A DNA stretch of 64,000 nucleotides from positions 2,604,001 to 2,668,000 of the forward strand of contig NZ_CP036403.1 in the NCBI RefSeq assembly GCF_004322775.1, given 5' to 3'. Each line of letters opens with the position of its first letter. The stretch's first letter is position 1. Position numbers and translations under genes: made by a program. Shown piece after piece: positions 55,525 through 64,000 of the stretch. The stretch is from Ornithinimicrobium sufpigmenti (GTDB taxonomy: Bacteria > Actinomycetota > Actinomycetes > Actinomycetales > Dermatophilaceae). The notes below the pieces were generated by a model that had not been told where the DNA came from, did no database searches, and saw nothing but the letters and a program-made list of their open reading frames with translations.

Positions 55525-57030
55525 TCAGCTGCTGGCCGAGCAGGCCTGGGTGTAGTCCAGCTCGCCGAAGGTGCTGCCCTCGTAGAACTCGGTGGTGGAG
55601 TCGATGCCCAGCGGGGCGTCCGGGCTGGGGGTCCCGACGATGAGGCCGGGCACGGCCACGTCCTTGCCCTCGCCGCCGTAGGTGATGTTCTGCGCCATCC
55701 CCTGGAAGTCGGCCTCCAAGCCGTCGACCACGGAGCGCAGACCTGCGCGGGTGAGGTCGCCGCTGGCCACGGCCTCCTCCAGCAGCGCGTGCATCGGGTA
55801 GCTCATCACCCAGCCGATGACGTAGCCGCCGTTCTCCGGCTCGGCGCCGTCCAGGGAGTCCTTCATCGCCTGCACGCCGGGGCTGTCCCCGTTCCACTGC
55901 TGGGTCGGTGCCAGGTGGTTGAACAGGCCCTGCAGCGCCGGGGCTGCGGGGCTCTCCAGCAGGGCCGGGTTCCAGGTGGGCAGGGAGCCCAGGAACCGCC
56001 CGGTGAAGCCGGAGGCGGCCAGCTTGCCGACGATCTCGGCGTTCTCCGCCGGGCCCACGGCGAGGAGCACCACGTCCGGCCCGGCCTGCAGGACCGCGGA
56101 GACGACCGCGTCCTGACCGCCCGTGACCTGGTTCGGGCCGGTCGGCACGACAGTCACCTCGGCGCCGTTGGCCTCTGCCCACAGCTGCGCGCCCGCCGCC
56201 GAGTCTCCGCCGTAGTCACCGGGGTAGCCGACCGCGGCGATGCTGGCCGGCTGGCTGTGGTTCTCGGTGAACCAGTCCAGCCCGACGACGGCCTCCACGC
56301 AGTAGGAGTAGCCGGTCTCCAGGATCAGGCCCTTGTCGTTCTCGGTGAAGTTGTACCCGGACCACCACGAGGCCGGGACGGCGACGATGTCGTTGGCGTC
56401 CATGTCGTCCAGCACGGCCTCGGTGTTCACCGTGCCCAGGCTCTGCGCCAGGGCCAGCACGTTGTCCGCGATCGCGTTGTACTGGGCGGCGTGCTCGGCC
56501 GGCTGGTACTTGGTATCGCGGGTGTAGGTGTCGATGTCGACGTCGAAGCCGCCGACGCCACCGGCCTCGTTGACCTGCTGCCAGTAGTTGCGCTGCGCGT
56601 CCGTGATCGGGACGGCGAGCGCCGCGAACGGGCCCTCGGTGAGGTCGGAGAGGATGCCCAGGTAGATGCAGCCGTTGTCCGGGTTGACGGCGTCGGGGCA
56701 GGCGTCCTCGGTGACGCCCTGGTCGAAGGTGACCTCACCGGCCACGGCCCCGTCGTCGGTGTCGTCGGCGTCGTCGGTCTCACCCGCCGCGTCACCGTCC
56801 GTCTCGCCCGCCGTGTCATCGGTGGTGTCGTCGCTGTCGGCAGTGGTGTCGGCAGTGGTGTCGGCTGTGGTGTCGGCGGTGGTGTCGTCGGCCGCCTGGT
56901 CGGCGGCGGTGGGCTCGTCGTCCTCGACGACGGTGCACCCGGCGAAGGCGAGCAGGCCCGCAGCGGTGAGTGCCGTGAGCCGTCGGGCTCGGGGCGGGGT
57001 GGTCGGACCGTGAGGCTTGGGGTGGGACAT
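55525..57030 (-). CDS. ABC transporter substrate-binding lipoprotein (LivK-like)
   Basis: A type I periplasmic-binding-fold lipoprotein (Peripla_BP_6) of 501 aa. The lipobox is LLAFAGC near residue 31. Residues about 35-100 are an Asp/Thr-rich linker including four DTTA units encoded by a 12-bp tandem repeat (56839-56886). The binding domain starts near residue 115 (IYLGILSDLTEGPFAAL). The lack of a standard branched-chain amino-acid pocket signature and the operon's acyl-CoA ligase suggest a carboxylic acid ligand. The ATG follows AAAGGAG. It is the last gene of the liv-type operon, after a 125-bp spacer. Confidence 0.88.
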   Translation of the reverse strand: MSHPKPHGPTTPPRARRLTALTAAGLLAFAGCTVVEDDEPTAADQAADDTTADTTADTTADTTADSDDTTDDTAGETDGDAAGETDDADDTDDGAVAGEVTFDQGVTEDACPDAVNPDNGCIYLGILSDLTEGPFAALAVPITDAQRNYWQQVNEAGGVGGFDVDIDTYTRDTKYQPAEHAAQYNAIADNVLALAQSLGTVNTEAVLDDMDANDIVAVPASWWSGYNFTENDKGLILETGYSYCVEAVVGLDWFTENHSQPASIAAVGYPGDYGGDSAAGAQLWAEANGAEVTVVPTGPNQVTGGQDAVVSAVLQAGPDVVLLAVGPAENAEIVGKLAASGFTGRFLGSLPTWNPALLESPAAPALQGLFNHLAPTQQWNGDSPGVQAMKDSLDGAEPENGGYVIGWVMSYPMHALLEEAVASGDLTRAGLRSVVDGLEADFQGMAQNITYGGEGKDVAVPGLIVGTPSPDAPLGIDSTTEFYEGSTFGELDYTQACSASS

Positions 57031-57079
57031 GGGCGTTCTCCTTTGTGCGGTGGGTGGGTCGGGTCAGACGTTCCTCGTG

Positions 57080-57151
57080 GTGCTCGGGTAGGGGGTCGGG
57101 TATGGGGTCGGGTATGCGGACCGGTAGGCGGACGGGTGACGTGACGGGTAG
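57080..57151 (-). repeat. 12-bp tandem repeat, six copies, between livM and livK
   Basis: On the minus strand the units are CTACCCGTCACG, TCACCCGTCCGC, CTACCGGTCCGC, ATACCCGACCCC (twice) and CTACCCGAGCAC. The array starts 4 bp after the livM stop and ends about 50 bp before livK. The unit resembles the repeat upstream of livF. Confidence 0.88.
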
Positions 57152-57155
57152 GGGG

Positions 57156-58337
57156 TCAGTAGCTGAAGGGCCAGGTTCTGAAGTAGGTGCGGACGCGGTG
57201 CCAGAGGCCGAAGAGCCCGCGTGGTTCCAGGACCATGAAGAGGACGATCATCGTGCCGAAGAGGATCGACTGGAGCTGGAAGACGTTGATGAGGCCGCCG
57301 CTGCCGGTGGAGATGAAGGGGAGCCAGTGGGCGGCCCACTCCAGCACGCGGGGCAGCAGGACGACGAAGGCAGCACCGAGGAGCGTGCCGGTCACCGTGG
57401 CGACGCCGCCGATGACCACGATGGCCAGCAGGTTGATGGCCATCAGGATGTTCCACTGCTCCGGTGCGACCCGGCCGATGAGCATGGACAGCAGCGCGCC
57501 GCCGATCCCGGCGTAGGCGGAGGAGAGGACGAACGCCAGGGTCTTGGCGCGCAGCAGGTTCACGCCCATCACCTCCGCCGCGACGTCCCGGTCGCGGACG
57601 GCGGAGAAGGCGCGCCCGGTGCGCGTGCGGGCCAGGTTGCGTGCCGCTACCCCGAGCGCGACCAGGAGCACCAGGCAGACGAGGTAAAGCGACACGTGCG
57701 GGGTCAGGTGGACCGGGCCGACGGCATACGTCTGGGTCAGGTCGTTGCCGAACAGGACGGGCCGGGCGCCCGCGCGGCCCACGCCGGAGCCGCCCGTCAG
57801 CGCGGCCCACTGCTTGAACAGCTGCTCCCCCAGCATGAGCAGGCCCAGCGTGAGCACCGCGAGGTAGAGCCCGCGCACCCGGGTGGCCAGGGGCGCGACC
57901 ACCAGGCCGACCAGGGCCGGCACCAGCGCCGCACCGAGCAGGGCAAGCGCCAGGTCGAGCTCGTAGCCGAGGACCGTGCTGCCCGGGCTGCCGCCGATGA
58001 CGGCGGCGGTGTAGGCACCCAGGGCCATGAAGAAGGGGTGGCCCAGCGAGATCTGCCCGGCGTAGCCGGTGAGCAGGTTGAGCCCGATGCCGGCGATCGC
58101 CATCGCGATCGCGGTCGAGACGAGGTGGGTCAGGTCGCGGCTGAGCACGAACGGTGCCAGGACCGCGACGGCGAGCGCGGCCAGGGTCCACCAGCGTTTG
58201 GCGGGGGTGTTGAGCAACGCCTGGTCGGCGGCGTACCGGGTGTAGAGCCGCGGCCGACCGCGCCGGGTCGACCGGTCGACCGTGCCGGACACCCCCCGAG
58301 GCGCCAACGTCTCCGAGACCCCGGACAGACCCTTCAT
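57156..58337 (-). CDS. livM: ABC transporter permease LivM
   Basis: A branched-chain-type ABC permease of 393 aa. About ten hydrophobic segments follow a 45-residue charged cytoplasmic N-terminus. The family block NLLTGYAGQISLGHPFFMALGAY lies near residues 85-107 and the EAA-like loop near GRAFSAVRDRDVAAEVMGVN. The ATG overlaps the livH stop by 4 bp (ATGA), so both permease subunits are made in equal amounts. Confidence 0.9.
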   Translation of the reverse strand: MKGLSGVSETLAPRGVSGTVDRSTRRGRPRLYTRYAADQALLNTPAKRWWTLAALAVAVLAPFVLSRDLTHLVSTAIAMAIAGIGLNLLTGYAGQISLGHPFFMALGAYTAAVIGGSPGSTVLGYELDLALALLGAALVPALVGLVVAPLATRVRGLYLAVLTLGLLMLGEQLFKQWAALTGGSGVGRAGARPVLFGNDLTQTYAVGPVHLTPHVSLYLVCLVLLVALGVAARNLARTRTGRAFSAVRDRDVAAEVMGVNLLRAKTLAFVLSSAYAGIGGALLSMLIGRVAPEQWNILMAINLLAIVVIGGVATVTGTLLGAAFVVLLPRVLEWAAHWLPFISTGSGGLINVFQLQSILFGTMIVLFMVLEPRGLFGLWHRVRTYFRTWPFSY

Positions 58338-59263
58338 ACCCGGATCACCTCCTGTGTGCCGAAGAGCCCGTAGGGCCGCACGAGCAGGACCAGGATCATC
58401 ACCACGTAGGGGACGACGTTCTCGAAGTTGGGGCCCAGCCACGGCGCATGGATCGGCTGCAGGGCCGCGGTGATCGAGGAGACCACCCCGATGATCAGCC
58501 CGCCGACCACCGCACCCTTGAACGAGTCGATCCCGCCGAGGATCAGCGCCGGCAGCGCGACCAGGGCGAACAGCGCGTCGTTGGCCTGGACGACCGAGCC
58601 CCCGGAGGCCAGCAGCACCCCGGCCAGGGCGGCGAGCGCCCCGCCGATGGCCCAGGACAGGGAGAACATCCGGCCGACCTCGACGCCCTGGGCGAGCGCG
58701 GCCTCCTGGTCCATCGAGGTGGCCCGCATGGCCAGCCCGACGCGGGAGCGGGAGAGCCACAGACCCAGCAGCCCGAGGACCACCATGGACACCACGAACC
58801 GGCCGATGGTGAAGTCGTAGACGGGCAGGGCGCACTGCACGCCTTCTGCGTCCTGCAGCAGGCAGCGGCGTGTCAGCTGCCAGGGGTCGTTGACGGTGCG
58901 GGCCCGGGCGGCGAAGAGCCGGAAGGCGACGATGAGCAGGATCGTGAAGAGCCCGACGGTGACCAGGGAGGTCGCGAAGACGGGCCGGCCGATCATCGGC
59001 CGGATCGCCACCCGCTCCGCGGCGACCGCCACCACGGCCACCAGGAGCATGCCGACGAGCGCCGAGAGCCAGAACGGCCAGGCCAGGTTGGTGGTCAGCA
59101 CCGCCGTGAAGAAGGTGCCAAGGATGAGCAGCCCGGGCTGGGCGAAGTTCAGCACGCCCGTGGCGCGGAAGATGATGACGAAGCTCACCGCGATCAGCGC
59201 GTAGACCGCGCCGTTGCCGAGCCCGGCGAGGGTAGCCGTGGCCAGGGTCATCGTCACGGTCAT
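58334..59263 (-). CDS. livH: ABC transporter permease LivH
   Basis: The partner permease, 309 aa with about eight membrane segments. It begins TLAGLGNGAVYALIAVSFVIIFRATGVLNFAQ, the standard LivH start, and has the coupling region VGLAMRATSMDQEAALAQGV near residue 175. A loop of about 25 residues with two cysteines (RRCLLQDAEGVQCALP) faces outward and is unusual. It starts 3 bp after the ligase stop. Confidence 0.92.
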   Translation of the reverse strand: MTVTMTLATATLAGLGNGAVYALIAVSFVIIFRATGVLNFAQPGLLILGTFFTAVLTTNLAWPFWLSALVGMLLVAVVAVAAERVAIRPMIGRPVFATSLVTVGLFTILLIVAFRLFAARARTVNDPWQLTRRCLLQDAEGVQCALPVYDFTIGRFVVSMVVLGLLGLWLSRSRVGLAMRATSMDQEAALAQGVEVGRMFSLSWAIGGALAALAGVLLASGGSVVQANDALFALVALPALILGGIDSFKGAVVGGLIIGVVSSITAALQPIHAPWLGPNFENVVPYVVMILVLLVRPYGLFGTQEVIRV

Positions 59264-59266
59264 CGC

Positions 59267-61138
59267 CTAGCCCTGCCTTCCCAGGTCTCGGCCGGCATAC
59301 TCGCTGCCGCCCCCGTACATGTCCTCGACCAGCTGCGGGACGGTGTCCGCGAACGCCTGCCGCTTCAGCTTCTGGGTCGCGGTCAGCTCGCCGTCCTCGT
59401 GGTCCAGCTCCTTGTGCAGCATGCGGAACTTGCGGACCGACTCCACCCGGGCGAACCTGCGGTTGGTCTGCGTGACCACGTCGGCGATCAGCTCCACGGT
59501 CTCCGGCTTGGTCGCCAGGTCGCGGTAGGTGGTGTACTCGATGCGGCGTCGGGAGGCCCAGTCGGCGACGGTGTCGTACTCGATCCCGATGAGCGCGGTC
59601 AGGTAGGGGCGGCGGTCACCGATGATGACCGCCTCCTTGACGTAGGGCGAGGCCTTGAGCGAGTTCTCGATCTCGCTGGGTGAGATGTTCTTGCCGCCGG
59701 CGGTGATGATGATGTCCTTGAGCCGGTCCACGATCCGCAGGTAGTCACCCTCGACCCACTCCCCCACGTCGCCGGTATGCAGCCACCCGTCGGCGTCGAC
59801 CGCCTCGGCCGTCGCCTCGGGCCGGTCCCAGTAGCCGGCGAAGGTGCCGGCGTGGCGGGTCAGCACCTCGCCGGTCTGCTCGTCCAGCCGCAGCTCGATG
59901 CCCGGCTGCGCCTGGCCGACCGTGCCGATCCGGGCCCGGCCGGGGTAGTTGGTGGTGGCGACCGCGGTGTTCTCGGTCATCCCGTAGGCCTCGTGGATCA
60001 CCACGCCCAGCCCGAGGAACCAGGTCAGGACCTCCGGGCTGATGGGGGCCGCGCCGGACAGGGCGTGCCGGACCTTGGCGAGCCCCAGGTGGCGGCGCAG
60101 CTTGCGGTAGGCCAGCAGCCAGGCGAGCAGGGCGAGCAGGCGGGACAGCGGCGACAGGTGTCCGCCGTCCCGAAGGCGCTGCTGCGCCACGGTGCGCCCG
60201 AGACGGTCGGCCACGGCATACGCGGCCCGTTTGACGGGGGTGGCGTTGGCGGTCCTGATCGCCACCCCGGCCTGGATCTTCTCCCAGATGCGGGGCACCG
60301 CGAAGAGCACTGTCGGCTGCACCTCGGCCAGGTCGGCGGTGACCGTGTCGATGGACTCGGCGAAGTGCACCACGGTGCGGTTGCGCACCCCCGACCAGGT
60401 GCTCACCGCGCGCTCGACCACGTGCGAGAGCGGCAGGTAGGACACCAGCACGTCCTGCCGGGTCAGCCCCTGGTCGCCGAACATGCCCGGCGCGTGGGCG
60501 AAGGTGTCGGCCGCGAAAGCGATGTTGCGGGCGGTGAGCATCGCTCCCTTGGGCGGACCGGTGGTGCCGGAGGTGTAGATCAGCGTGACCAGGTCCTCGG
60601 GGGTGCGGCCGGCGTCGTGGGTGGCCAGCAGGTCGGGCTGCTCGGCGCGCAGGGCCTCGCCGAGGCGGACCATCTCGTCCACGGAGAGGAGCCGGGCGTC
60701 GTCCAGGTCGCCCAGGCCGCGACCGTCCAGGTAGACGACGCGCTCGAGGGTCGGCACCTCGTCGATGACCTCCATCGCCTTGTCGACCTGCTCCTGGTCC
60801 TCCGCGATGAGGACCTTGGCCCCGCTGTCGGCGAGCAGATAGCGGACCTCGGCCACCGGGTTGGTCGGGTAGAAGCCGACGATGACCGCCCGCAGGTGGT
60901 TGCTGCCCAGGTCGGCGTAGAGCCACTCCGGACGGTTCTCGGACTGGATGGCGACCCGGTCCCCCGGGCCGACGCCGAGCGCGGCCAGCCCGTAGGCCAC
61001 CTTCTCCACCCGCTCCGCGTAGTCGGCCCAGGTGATGTCCTGCCACAGGCCGTCGCGCTTCTCCCGCAGGGCCACCCGGTCCGGCTGCTCCGCGGCCGCG
61101 GCCGCGAGGAGCCGAGGCAGGTAGGTCACCTCGTTCAC
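59267..61138 (-). CDS. AMP-dependent acyl-CoA ligase within the liv operon
   Basis: A 623-aa AMP-forming long-chain-type acyl-CoA ligase. Motifs: TLIYTSGTTGPPKGAML near residue 190, AYGMTENTA near 400, GWLHTGDVGEWVEGDYLRIVDRLKD near 480, and a late TATQKLKRQ lysine segment. The GTG overlaps the livG stop by 4 bp (GTGA) and the gene lies between transporter genes. It most likely activates the imported substrate, for example a medium/long-chain or aromatic carboxylic acid. Substrate specificity cannot be read from the sequence. Confidence 0.9.
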   Translation of the reverse strand: MNEVTYLPRLLAAAAAEQPDRVALREKRDGLWQDITWADYAERVEKVAYGLAALGVGPGDRVAIQSENRPEWLYADLGSNHLRAVIVGFYPTNPVAEVRYLLADSGAKVLIAEDQEQVDKAMEVIDEVPTLERVVYLDGRGLGDLDDARLLSVDEMVRLGEALRAEQPDLLATHDAGRTPEDLVTLIYTSGTTGPPKGAMLTARNIAFAADTFAHAPGMFGDQGLTRQDVLVSYLPLSHVVERAVSTWSGVRNRTVVHFAESIDTVTADLAEVQPTVLFAVPRIWEKIQAGVAIRTANATPVKRAAYAVADRLGRTVAQQRLRDGGHLSPLSRLLALLAWLLAYRKLRRHLGLAKVRHALSGAAPISPEVLTWFLGLGVVIHEAYGMTENTAVATTNYPGRARIGTVGQAQPGIELRLDEQTGEVLTRHAGTFAGYWDRPEATAEAVDADGWLHTGDVGEWVEGDYLRIVDRLKDIIITAGGKNISPSEIENSLKASPYVKEAVIIGDRRPYLTALIGIEYDTVADWASRRRIEYTTYRDLATKPETVELIADVVTQTNRRFARVESVRKFRMLHKELDHEDGELTATQKLKRQAFADTVPQLVEDMYGGGSEYAGRDLGRQG

Positions 61139-62055
61139 GACGGCCTCCCCGCGGCCCGGTCCTCGGCCTGACCCTCGGCACATCCGCGAGCCCGGCCCTC
61201 GGCTCGGCGCTCGGTGCGGCCTGCGTCGTCGATGACGTCCTGCACCTCGTCCAGCACCTCCTGCGAGGCCCCGCCCAGGTAGGCGCGGATCACCTCGGGG
61301 TCCTGCTGGACCTGTTCCGGGGTGCCCTGGGCGATCGCCACCCCGAAGTCGAGCACCAGCACCCGGTCGGCGAGGTCCATGACCAGCCGCATGTCGTGCT
61401 CGACCATGATCATCGCCAGCCCGAGCTCACCGCGGATGTCGAGGATGAACCTGGCCATGTCCTCGGTCTCCTCGGCGTTCATCCCGGCCACGGGCTCGTC
61501 GAGCAGCAGCAGGTCCGGCTCCATCGCCAGGGCCCGGCCCAGCTCGATCCGCTTGCGGATCCCGTAGGGCAGGATCCCGACCGGCATGTGCCGGACCGCG
61601 GCCAGGTCGAGGAAGTCGATGATGTGCTCGACCGCCAGCCGCGCGGCATACTCCTCCGTGCGCACCCCCGGGAGCCACAGCATCGCCTGCCACCACGGCC
61701 GGGTGAGCCCCTGGTGGCGGCCCATGAGCAGGTTGTCCAGCACGGTGAGGTTGTCGAAGAGCTCGATGTTCTGGAAGGTCCGCGCGACCCCGAGGCCGGC
61801 GATGGCGTCGGGGCGCCGACCCAGCAGCGACTCACCGCGCAGGAGGATGTCGCCACCGTCGGGCCGGTAGACCCCGGAGATGCAGTTGAAGGTGGAGGTC
61901 TTGCCGGCGCCGTTGGGCCCGATGACGGCGAACAGCTCGCGCTCGGCGACCTCGAAGGAGACCCCGTCGAGGGCGGTGTGCCCGCCGAAGCGGAGGCTGA
62001 CGTCGTGCACGGCCAGCAGCGGGGTGCCCTGACCTGAGCTCTGCAGGGCGCTCAC
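61135..62055 (-). CDS. livG: ABC transporter ATP-binding protein LivG
   Basis: One of two ATPases of the importer. Walker A is GPNGAGKTS, the signature region reads LPYGIRKRIELGRAL (LivG-type, with Ile-Arg in place of the usual Gln residues) and Walker B is LLLLDEPVAG. From the GTG at 62055, which overlaps the livF stop by 4 bp, it has 306 residues; GTG at 62064 is an alternative. The last 45 residues form a charged extension beyond the normal LivG end. Confidence 0.93.
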   Translation of the reverse strand: MSALQSSGQGTPLLAVHDVSLRFGGHTALDGVSFEVAERELFAVIGPNGAGKTSTFNCISGVYRPDGGDILLRGESLLGRRPDAIAGLGVARTFQNIELFDNLTVLDNLLMGRHQGLTRPWWQAMLWLPGVRTEEYAARLAVEHIIDFLDLAAVRHMPVGILPYGIRKRIELGRALAMEPDLLLLDEPVAGMNAEETEDMARFILDIRGELGLAMIMVEHDMRLVMDLADRVLVLDFGVAIAQGTPEQVQQDPEVIRAYLGGASQEVLDEVQDVIDDAGRTERRAEGRARGCAEGQAEDRAAGRPS

Positions 62056-62831
62056 GACAGCCACCGCTTGCGGCGCTTGTAGTGCTTGACGTCGCGCAGC
62101 GAGGCGGTCTGCCCCAGGCCCAGGTAGAACTCCTGGATGTCCTCGTCGGCGCGCAGCGTGTCGGCGGGCGCGTCCATCACCGTGATGCCGTTCTCCATCA
62201 CGTAACCGTGATGGGCGATCGACAGCGCCATCGCCGCGTTCTGCTCGATGAGCAGCACCCCGGTGCCGGCGGCGTTGATGTCGACGATGAGGTCGCGGAT
62301 CTGCTCGACCAGCTTGGGCGCCAGGCCGAGGCTCGGCTCGTCCAGCAGCAGGAAGCGCGGCTGCGCCATCAGCGCCCGGCCGATCGCCAGCATCTGCTGC
62401 TCGCCGCCGGAGAGGTAGCCGGCCCTGGCGCCGCGCCGGTCCGCGAGGACGGGGAACATCGCGAAGATGCGCTCCAGGTTCGCCGTCACGTCGGCCGTGG
62501 AGCCGGTGTGACCCCCGATCCGGAGGTTCTCCTCCACGGTGAACTCCACGAACACCCGGCGGCCCTCCATCACCTGGGAGACGCCGGCCCTGACCACCGA
62601 GGCGGCGCGGCGGGTGTCGAGCGGAGTGCCGTCGAGGGTGACCTGACCGCGGGTGATCTTGCCGCGGTGCACGTCCAGCAGCCCGGTCATCGCGCGCAGC
62701 AGCGTGGTCTTGCCCGCACCGTTGGCACCGAGCACCGCGACGATACGGTCCGGAGCCACGGCCAGGCTCGCCCCGCGCAGGGACCGCAGGACACCCTCGT
62801 AGACCACCTCGAGGTTGTGCACGGCGAGCAT
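62052..62831 (-). CDS. livF: ABC transporter ATP-binding protein LivF
   Basis: The second ATPase, 259 aa. Walker A GANGAGKTT, signature YLSGGEQQMLAIGRAL, Walker B LLLDEPSLGL and the H-loop region are intact. I chose the ATG at 62831 because GAGGT lies 8 nt upstream; a GTG at 62846 is in the same frame. It is the first gene of livF-livG-ligase-livH-livM-livK. Confidence 0.93.
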   Translation of the reverse strand: MLAVHNLEVVYEGVLRSLRGASLAVAPDRIVAVLGANGAGKTTLLRAMTGLLDVHRGKITRGQVTLDGTPLDTRRAASVVRAGVSQVMEGRRVFVEFTVEENLRIGGHTGSTADVTANLERIFAMFPVLADRRGARAGYLSGGEQQMLAIGRALMAQPRFLLLDEPSLGLAPKLVEQIRDLIVDINAAGTGVLLIEQNAAMALSIAHHGYVMENGITVMDAPADTLRADEDIQEFYLGLGQTASLRDVKHYKRRKRWLS

Positions 62832-62888
62832 CAGGTCGGACCTCACGTCTTCGTCAAGGTTCGGGGGGAACGGCAGTCGGCGAGGGCG

Positions 62889-62936
62889 CCGTCGGGATGA
62901 CCAGTCGGATGAGCAGTCGGATGAGCAGTCGGGTAG
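62889..62936 (-). repeat. 12-bp tandem repeat, four copies, upstream of livF
   Basis: On the minus strand the units are CTACCCGACTGC, TCATCCGACTGC, TCATCCGACTGG and TCATCCCGACGG. The array lies 58 bp before the livF ATG. The first unit shares CTACCCGA with the livM-livK repeat. Confidence 0.88.
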
Positions 62937-63111
62937 GCACTGGGGTGGCAGGGAGAACAGCGATGCCCGAGGACCACCGTTGGTCCTGGGCGAACGAGAC
63001 GACATCCACGGGAAAGCAGTGACCGAAACGTAGCGGTCACCGCCCCATTGCGGCATAGATCACACCGGATCGTTACCGACCGGTGACCTTGCCCGTGATG
63101 GGGTGGAGCCC
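62937..63111. promoter_or_regulatory. Divergent promoter region with inverted repeats
   Basis: The spacer between livF and the peptidase gene contains the inverted repeat CACCGG-N11-CCGGTG (63063-63085). An 11-bp palindrome GCGGTCACCGC lies near 63033, next to a possible minus-strand -10 TACGTT. These are candidate operator and promoter elements for the liv operon and/or the peptidase. Confidence 0.35.
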
Positions 63112-64000
63112 ATGAGCACCGATGTGGACCCGTGGATCTGGCTGGAGGACGTCGAGGGTGACCGGGCGATGGGGTGGGTCCGCGAGCGCAGCGCCGCGGC
63201 TGAGGAGGCGCTCACCGGGCACCCTCTCTACCCGGACCTGCACGCCGGGATCCAGGACGCCTTGGAGGCACCGGACCGCATCCCGCTGGTCGGGCAGGCC
63301 GGCGAGCACCTCTACGGCTTCTGGACCGACGCAGAGCACCCGCGCGGGGTATGGCGTCGCACCAGCTGGGCGTCCTACCGCACCGAGGAGCCGCAGTGGG
63401 AGGTGCTGGTCGACGTGGACGCCCTCGCCCGGGAGGAGGACGTGCCCTGGGTGTGGCAGGGGGCCCAGCTGCTGCGGCCGCAGATGGACCGGGCACTGGT
63501 GCACCTGTCCCGGGGCGGGGCCGACGCCGGCACCACCCGGGAGCTGGACCTGACCACCGGGCGGTGGGTGTCCGCCCCCGAGGGTTTCGCCAAGCCCGAG
63601 GCCAAGGGCCGGCTGGTCTGGCGTGACCGCGACCACGTCTACCTCACCACCGCCGACGACCCCACCGGCGCGACCCGGTCCGGCTACCCGCGCACGGTGC
63701 GCCTCTGGCGCCGTGGCACGCCGCTCGCGGACGCGGCCGTGGTGCACACCATTCCCGAGGAGGACCTCGGGCTCTTCGTCGGCCACGACCAGCGCAGCGG
63801 CCGGACCGTGCTGCACCGCGGGCTGGCCTTCTACCGTGGCCAGACCCTGGTCCTGGACGACGCGAGCGAGCAGATCGAGGACGGGCAGGGCGAGGACGGC
63901 CAGGGCGAGGACAGCCAGGGCGAGGACAGCCAGGGTGGGGACGGTCGGGGCTCAGCCGCTCAGGGCGAGTCCCCAACGGGGCGGCCGGGGACAGTCCGGG
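63112..64000 (+). CDS. S9 family prolyl oligopeptidase, N-terminal part (cut by window edge)
   Basis: An open frame of 296 codons runs off the window. It begins MSTDVDPWIWLEDVEGDRAM, the standard opening of prolyl oligopeptidases (WLEDVEG, then WVRERSAA). It continues as beta-propeller sequence; the serine hydrolase domain would lie beyond position 64000. The ATG has GTGGAG 3-4 nt upstream. Residues about 255-280 are a pentapeptide repeat of the type GEDGQ/GEDSQ encoded by a 15-bp tandem repeat (about 63877-63940). This interrupts the propeller and is unusual. Confidence 0.8.
   Translation, partial: MSTDVDPWIWLEDVEGDRAMGWVRERSAAAEEALTGHPLYPDLHAGIQDALEAPDRIPLVGQAGEHLYGFWTDAEHPRGVWRRTSWASYRTEEPQWEVLVDVDALAREEDVPWVWQGAQLLRPQMDRALVHLSRGGADAGTTRELDLTTGRWVSAPEGFAKPEAKGRLVWRDRDHVYLTTADDPTGATRSGYPRTVRLWRRGTPLADAAVVHTIPEEDLGLFVGHDQRSGRTVLHRGLAFYRGQTLVLDDASEQIEDGQGEDGQGEDSQGEDSQGGDGRGSAAQGESPTGRPGTVR

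Overview
The window is high-GC DNA (roughly 70% or more by eye) from an actinobacterium. Gene order such as obg-proB-proA-(small membrane gene)-nadD-rsfS-phosphatase, rne-rplU-rpmA-obg and rimP-nusA-ylxR-infB-rbfA-truB-ribF is typical of Actinomycetota. The gene content suggests Micrococcales, possibly an Ornithinimicrobium/Serinicoccus/Intrasporangiaceae relative; that last step is inference. No insertion sequence, prophage, CRISPR array or rRNA was seen. One tRNA-Ala(GGC) is present. Most of the window is core chromosome.

Layout. 0-0.5 kb: two coupled small helical proteins resembling type VII secretion (WXG100-like) partners, cut by the edge. 0.6-6.2 kb: hemW, ppk2, trmB-lepA, a GNAT acetyltransferase. 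6.3-14.2 kb: a carbon-use module of malate synthase (aceB), glycolate oxidase glcDEF and a convergent LctP-type permease, with candidate operators at three promoters. It would import glycolate or lactate, oxidise glycolate to glyoxylate and condense that with acetyl-CoA to malate. 14.4-24.6 kb: tRNA-Ala, a histidine phosphatase, rsfS, nadD, a small membrane protein, proA, proB, obg, rpmA, rplU, rne. 24.9-30.6 kb: the TIGR03936 and TIGR03960 radical-SAM-linked genes, here separated by a serC-serA pair and an SRPBCC gene. 30.7-34.7 kb: acyl-CoA synthetase, rodA, ribF. 34.7-41.4 kb: truB, rbfA, infB, ylxR, nusA, rimP. 41.5-51.3 kb: a less conserved stretch with a DUF4439 lipoprotein, an APH(6)-like kinase, a 49-bp minisatellite, an orphan AbiEi-type protein, a DUF255 thioredoxin-domain protein, an LCP-family lipoprotein, a CapA-like lipoprotein and a TauE/SafE permease. 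51.3-55.5 kb: proS, a cysteine-desulfurase-like enzyme, an esterase. 55.5-62.8 kb: a livFG-acyl-CoA ligase-livHMK operon whose genes overlap by 4 bp, suggesting import of a carboxylic acid followed by CoA activation. 63.1 kb to the edge: the start of an S9 prolyl oligopeptidase.

Three signals run across the gene list. (1) The hexamer GTATGC/GCATAC recurs about 40 times in either orientation and in every reading frame, drawing in codons otherwise rare here (TAT, ATA). (2) Short tandem repeats (9, 12, 13, 14, 15, 22 and 49 bp) sit in spacers inside operons and at gene ends, MIRU-like; related 12-bp arrays lie at both ends of the liv operon. (3) At least seven genes have a TANNNT -10 box ending 6-8 nt before the start codon, predicting leaderless mRNAs.
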